Part shown: in pieces, positions 60,317 to 64,000 of the stretch
How the letters are laid out: each line of letters begins with the position of its first letter
How positions within the stretch are numbered: the stretch's first letter is position 1
DNA from: Cedecea lapagei
Lineage (GTDB): Bacteria; Pseudomonadota; Gammaproteobacteria; Enterobacterales; Enterobacteriaceae
Direction: 5' to 3'
DNA length: 64,000 nt
Assembly (NCBI RefSeq): GCF_900635955.1
Contig: NZ_LR134201.1
Location: forward strand, 1,736,001 to 1,800,000
Notes under the pieces: generated by a model
The model's database searches: none
Seen by the model: only the letters and a program-made list of their open reading frames with translations
What the model was told of the DNA's origin: nothing
Position numbers and translations under genes: made by a program

Positions 60317-60601
60317 AAAGAGGGGCGCTCATGGGGTTTAGCGATTTCAGTAAAAGAAGAAATCGTGGGCCGATTTAGCAAGAATATACGCTTGCTAAAA
60401 TCTGAAAGGGCGAGTCGCTGGCGTAATGTTGTTGTTTTTTTTCATTACATGATCGGTGTCTAACTTTGGCAACGGTTACATCGTACAAAAAAACGCCATC
60501 AAATGACGCTTTAGTGCGGCATTTTGGGAAAAGTTAGCAATTGAGGCGGTCAAACCGGGGTTAACGGTTGTCCTCAATTCAGCAAAAGCAGTACATTGCA
60601 G

Positions 60602-60616
60602 CGTAATAAAATTACA
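60602..60616. promoter_or_regulatory. HexR operator upstream of zwf
   Basis: CGTAATAAAATTACA matches the HexR consensus TGTAATWWWATTACA at 14 of 15 positions, 76 bp before the zwf ATG. A looser inverted repeat, GTAATG-N14-CATTAC, lies at 60423-60448. The rest of the 376-bp hexR-zwf gap shows no gene. Confidence 0.78.
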
Positions 60617-60692
60617 AGAGTTGCCTGGCTTAATGCTATCCGCGCCCCCGAGGGCCGGTAACAGCCGGGATATCCGAAACGAGGAGACAAAC

Positions 60693-62168
60693 ATGGCGGT
60701 AACGCAAACAGCCCAGGCGTGCGATCTGGTCATTTTCGGTGCAAAAGGCGACCTGGCGCGCCGGAAACTGTTGCCATCCCTGTATCAGCTGGAAAAAGCA
60801 GGTCAAATCCACCCGGAAACCCGAATTCTTGGTGTTGGCCGTGCGGATTGGGACAAAGAGGCATACACCAAAGTCGTTCGCGAAGCGCTCGAAACCTTCA
60901 TGAAAGAGAAGATTGACGAGAGCCTGTGGGACAAATTGAGCGGTCGTCTGGATTTCTGCAACCTGGACGTTAACGACACCTCTGCTTTCACCAAGCTGGG
61001 TAAAATGCTGGACCAGCAGAACCGAGTGACCATCAACTACTTCGCTATGCCGCCAAGCACCTTCGGGGCAATCTGCAAAGGGCTAGGCAAGGCTAAGCTG
61101 AACGCTAAACCGGCTCGCGTGGTGATGGAAAAACCGCTGGGTACCTCCCTCGAAACCTCTCAGGAGATCAACGACCAGGTCGGCGAGTTCTTCGAAGAGT
61201 GCCAGGTGTACCGTATCGACCACTATCTGGGTAAAGAAACCGTTCTTAACCTGCTGGCGCTGCGTTTTGCCAACTCCCTGTTTGCCAACAACTGGGATAA
61301 CCGCACCATCGATCACGTGGAAATCACCGTGGCCGAAGAGGTGGGGATTGAAGGACGTTGGGGTTACTTCGATCAGGCCGGGCAGATGCGCGATATGATC
61401 CAGAACCACCTGCTGCAGATCCTGTGCATGATTGCCATGTCTCCGCCGTCCGATCTCACCGCTGACCATATCCGCGATGAGAAGGTGAAAGTTCTGCAGT
61501 CGCTGCGCCGCATCGACCGCACCAACGTGCGGGATAAAACCGTGCGTGGCCAGTACACCGCCGGCTTCGCGCAGGGTAAAAAAGTGCCTGGCTACCTGGA
61601 AGAAGAGGGCGCAAACAAAGCCAGCGCGACCGAAACCTTCGTCGCTATCCGCGTAGATATCGATAACTGGCGCTGGGCCGGCGTGCCGTTCTACCTGCGT
61701 ACCGGGAAACGTCTGCCAACCAAATGCTCTGAGGTCGTGGTTTATTTCAAAAACCCTGCGCTGAATCTGTTTAAAGATTCCTGGCAGGAGCTGCCGCAGA
61801 ACAAACTGACCATTCGTTTGCAGCCGGACGAAGGCGTGGATATCCAGATCCTGAACAAAGTACCGGGGCTGGAGCATAAGCATAATCTGCAAACCACTAA
61901 GCTGGATCTGAGCTACTCCGAGACCTTCAACGAGTCTCATCTGGCGGACGCCTATGAGCGCCTGCTGCTGGAAACTATGCGGGGCATTCAGGCGCTGTTT
62001 GTGCGCCGTGATGAAGTGGAAGAGGCATGGAAATGGGTTGACTCCATCACCGGAGCCTGGGCTGCTGATAACGACGCGCCGAAACCTTATCAGGCAGGGA
62101 CCTGGGGACCTGTCGCCTCCGTGGCGATGATCACCCGTGACGGACACTCCTGGAACGAGTTCGAGTAA
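60693..62168 (+). CDS. zwf: Glucose-6-phosphate 1-dehydrogenase
   Basis: Zwf makes 6-phosphogluconolactone and NADPH, the entry step of the pentose phosphate and Entner-Doudoroff routes. From the ATG at 60693 (GAGGAG upstream) it is 491 aa as in E. coli. Cofactor motif [12 protein letters not shown] and substrate motif RIDHYLGKE are present. The frame upstream to 60621 is not conserved. edd follows after a terminator. Confidence 0.97.
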   Translation: MAVTQTAQACDLVIFGAKGDLARRKLLPSLYQLEKAGQIHPETRILGVGRADWDKEAYTKVVREALETFMKEKIDESLWDKLSGRLDFCNLDVNDTSAFTKLGKMLDQQNRVTINYFAMPPSTFGAICKGLGKAKLNAKPARVVMEKPLGTSLETSQEINDQVGEFFEECQVYRIDHYLGKETVLNLLALRFANSLFANNWDNRTIDHVEITVAEEVGIEGRWGYFDQAGQMRDMIQNHLLQILCMIAMSPPSDLTADHIRDEKVKVLQSLRRIDRTNVRDKTVRGQYTAGFAQGKKVPGYLEEEGANKASATETFVAIRVDIDNWRWAGVPFYLRTGKRLPTKCSEVVVYFKNPALNLFKDSWQELPQNKLTIRLQPDEGVDIQILNKVPGLEHKHNLQTTKLDLSYSETFNESHLADAYERLLLETMRGIQALFVRRDEVEEAWKWVDSITGAWAADNDAPKPYQAGTWGPVASVAMITRDGHSWNEFE

Positions 62169-62267
62169 CGCCCGGAGAATGTTGCCGGCAAAAAAGAGGC
62201 CCAGCGGCCACGATTTTACCGGTAACATGATCTAACACAGAAGTGGCATAGATTTTTGTGAATAATA

Positions 62268-62299
62268 GCCCCGCGTGGATTCACCCGCGGGGCTTTTTT
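62268..62299 (+). terminator. Terminator between zwf and edd
   Basis: GCCCCGCG / CGCGGGGC stem with a 10-nt loop and six T. It lets edd be expressed apart from zwf. No gene is seen in the 256-bp gap. Confidence 0.88.
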
Positions 62300-62424
62300 A
62301 TTTACACTAGCTGAAGCGATTTTGCTCCCGAGAGTCAGGTGTGACGGGCGACACGGTTATTTTTAGCGGCCCGGAACATGATGATGCTAACGCGGGGGGA
62401 ACAGCCACTTTCTGAGGACTTTTT

Positions 62425-64000
62425 ATGCATCCAAATTTGTTACGGGTAACATCGCGCATTATCGAACGCTCCCGCCCAACGCGTGAAGCCTATCTGGCAC
62501 GCATCGAGAAAGCCCGGAGCAACACGGTTCACCGCTCGGAACTTGCCTGCGGTAACCTGGCGCACGGTTTCGCTGCCTGCCAGCCGGACGATAAGGCGGC
62601 GCTGAAAAGCATGCTGCGTAACAATATTGCGATTATTACCTCCTATAACGACATGCTGTCCGCCCACCAGCCATACGAACACTATCCTGAAATAATCCGC
62701 CAGGCGCTGCACTCCGTGGGCGCCGTAGGGCAGGTTGCCGGTGGCGTACCGGCGATGTGCGACGGGGTGACCCAGGGGCAGGATGGCATGGAGCTTTCGC
62801 TGCTGAGCCGCGAAGTCATTGCCATGTCTACTGCCGTTGGCCTCTCCCACAATATGTTTGACGGTGCTCTGTATCTCGGCGTGTGCGACAAAATTGTGCC
62901 GGGGCTGACGATGGCCGCGCTGTCGTTTGGGCATTTACCCGCGCTCTTCGTGCCATCAGGCCCGATGGCCAGCGGCCTGCCAAATAAAGAGAAGGTCCGC
63001 ATTCGTCAGCTTTATGCGGAAGGTAAGGTGGACAGGCTGGCGCTGCTGGAAGCCGAAGCGGCTTCTTACCATGCACCGGGTACCTGTACCTTCTATGGCA
63101 CGGCGAATACCAACCAGATGGTCGTCGAGTTCATGGGCATGCAGCTGCCGGGCTCGTCGTTTGTTCAGCCCGATGCAGAGCTGCGCCACGCGTTGACGGA
63201 GGCTGCAGCGCGGCAGGTTACCCGTCTGACCGGTAACGGCAACGCATGGATGCCGCTTGGCAAAATGATCGACGAGAAGGTTGTGGTAAACGGTATCGTT
63301 GCGCTGCTGGCAACCGGCGGCTCGACTAACCACACTATGCACCTCGTCGCGATGGCCCGAGCCGCCGGGATCGTTATCAACTGGGATGACTTCTCCGACA
63401 TTTCAGAGATTGTGCCGCTGCTGGCGCGTTTGTATCCGAACGGTCCTGCGGACATCAACCACTTCCAGGCCGCGGGCGGCGTACCGGTGCTGATGCGCGA
63501 GCTGTTGAAAGGCGGCCTGCTGCACGAAGACGTCAATACCGTAGCCGGTTTTGGCCTGCATCATTACACCATGGAGCCGTGGCTCGACAACGGCCAGCTT
63601 GCCTGGCGTGAAGGCGCCCGCGAGCCGCTGGACCGCGACGTTATCGCCACCGTGGATAAACCGTTCTCCCGCCACGGTGGGACCAAAGTGCTGAGCGGAA
63701 ACCTGGGCCGTGCGGTAATGAAAACCTCAGCGGTGCCGGTTGAAAACCAGGTGATTGAAGCGCCGGCGGTAATTTTTGAAAGTCAGCACGACGTTTTACC
63801 GGCGTTCGAAGCCGGCAAGCTGGACCGTGACTGCGTGGTTGTGGTGCGTCATCAGGGGCCAAAAGCGAACGGCATGCCAGAATTGCATAAACTTATGCCG
63901 CCGCTTGGAGTATTATTGGACCGCTGTTTCAAAATTGCTCTGGTGACGGACGGCAGGCTGTCCGGTGCCTCAGGTAAGGTGCCTTCGGCGATCCACGTGA
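62425..64000 (+). CDS. edd: Phosphogluconate dehydratase Edd, 5' part (cut by window end)
   Basis: Edd turns 6-phosphogluconate into 2-keto-3-deoxy-6-phosphogluconate in the Entner-Doudoroff path, using an iron-sulfur cluster. The open frame from the ATG at 62425 runs off the window with 525 residues seen of about 603. It begins [17 protein letters not shown] and has [28 protein letters not shown] and [10 protein letters not shown], which carry the expected cysteines. No frameshift was found in the visible part. Confidence 0.95.
   Translation, partial: MHPNLLRVTSRIIERSRPTREAYLARIEKARSNTVHRSELACGNLAHGFAACQPDDKAALKSMLRNNIAIITSYNDMLSAHQPYEHYPEIIRQALHSVGAVGQVAGGVPAMCDGVTQGQDGMELSLLSREVIAMSTAVGLSHNMFDGALYLGVCDKIVPGLTMAALSFGHLPALFVPSGPMASGLPNKEKVRIRQLYAEGKVDRLALLEAEAASYHAPGTCTFYGTANTNQMVVEFMGMQLPGSSFVQPDAELRHALTEAAARQVTRLTGNGNAWMPLGKMIDEKVVVNGIVALLATGGSTNHTMHLVAMARAAGIVINWDDFSDISEIVPLLARLYPNGPADINHFQAAGGVPVLMRELLKGGLLHEDVNTVAGFGLHHYTMEPWLDNGQLAWREGAREPLDRDVIATVDKPFSRHGGTKVLSGNLGRAVMKTSAVPVENQVIEAPAVIFESQHDVLPAFEAGKLDRDCVVVVRHQGPKANGMPELHKLMPPLGVLLDRCFKIALVTDGRLSGASGKVPSAIHV

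Overview
The window is chromosomal DNA of a motile member of the Enterobacteriaceae. Nearly every backbone gene resembles its E. coli/Salmonella counterpart closely in length and sequence. The gene order (flhDC-mot-che, flhBAE, argS, yecM, cutC, cmoBA, yecNED, aspS-nudB-yebC-ruvC, ruvAB, znuBCA, mepM, lpxM, pykA, hexR, zwf, edd) is that of the E. coli flhD-edd segment. The genus cannot be fixed from this stretch; an intact flagellar region together with a pqq operon fits several genera around Enterobacter, Kluyvera, Pluralibacter and Cedecea.

Layout. 1-5.5 kb: flagellar master regulator flhDC, then motAB-cheAW. 5.5-12 kb: an insertion relative to E. coli between cheW and tar, holding a dicarboxylate/amino-acid symporter with a CRP site and a four-gene archaic (Csu-type, spore-coat-U) chaperone-usher pilus operon whose tip gene is frameshifted. 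12-20.7 kb: tar with a FliA promoter, a heavily deleted tap remnant, cheRBYZ and flhBAE. 20.73-22.04 kb: a 1311-bp IS3-family element inserted exactly between the last codon and the stop codon of flhE, with a CAG target duplication. 22-36.3 kb: housekeeping genes for tRNA charging and modification, nucleotide hydrolysis and Holliday-junction processing. 36.4-45 kb: a second insertion on the minus strand: M19 dipeptidase, pqqABCDEF, a small membrane protein and a PQQ-type sugar dehydrogenase lipoprotein. 45-50 kb: Zur-controlled znu genes, mepM, lpxM. 50.2-57.7 kb: a third insertion on the minus strand: a periplasmic MsrA/DipZ-like pair and a TonB receptor/binding protein/methyltransferase/permease operon with a Zur-like box. 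57.9-64 kb: pykA, hexR, zwf (with a HexR operator) and the 5' part of edd.

How they work together. The first 20 kb gives flagellar transcription control, stator, chemoreceptor signalling and part of the export gate. The PQQ block pairs cofactor synthesis with a likely user of the cofactor. Two separate loci (znu and the TonB operon) carry near-identical 15-bp Zur-like boxes, which suggests that the TonB operon is a second, zinc-starvation-induced uptake route, possibly for a zinc chelate. It has no ATPase of its own. This is the most interesting little-described locus here.

Caveat. Four genes (pilus tip adhesin, IS orfB, cutC, pqqF) each carry a single-base frameshift in a homopolymer. Three are one extra base in G/C runs of 6-7. 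This may be real slippage or a sequencing artefact, so those genes should not be called dead without checking raw reads.
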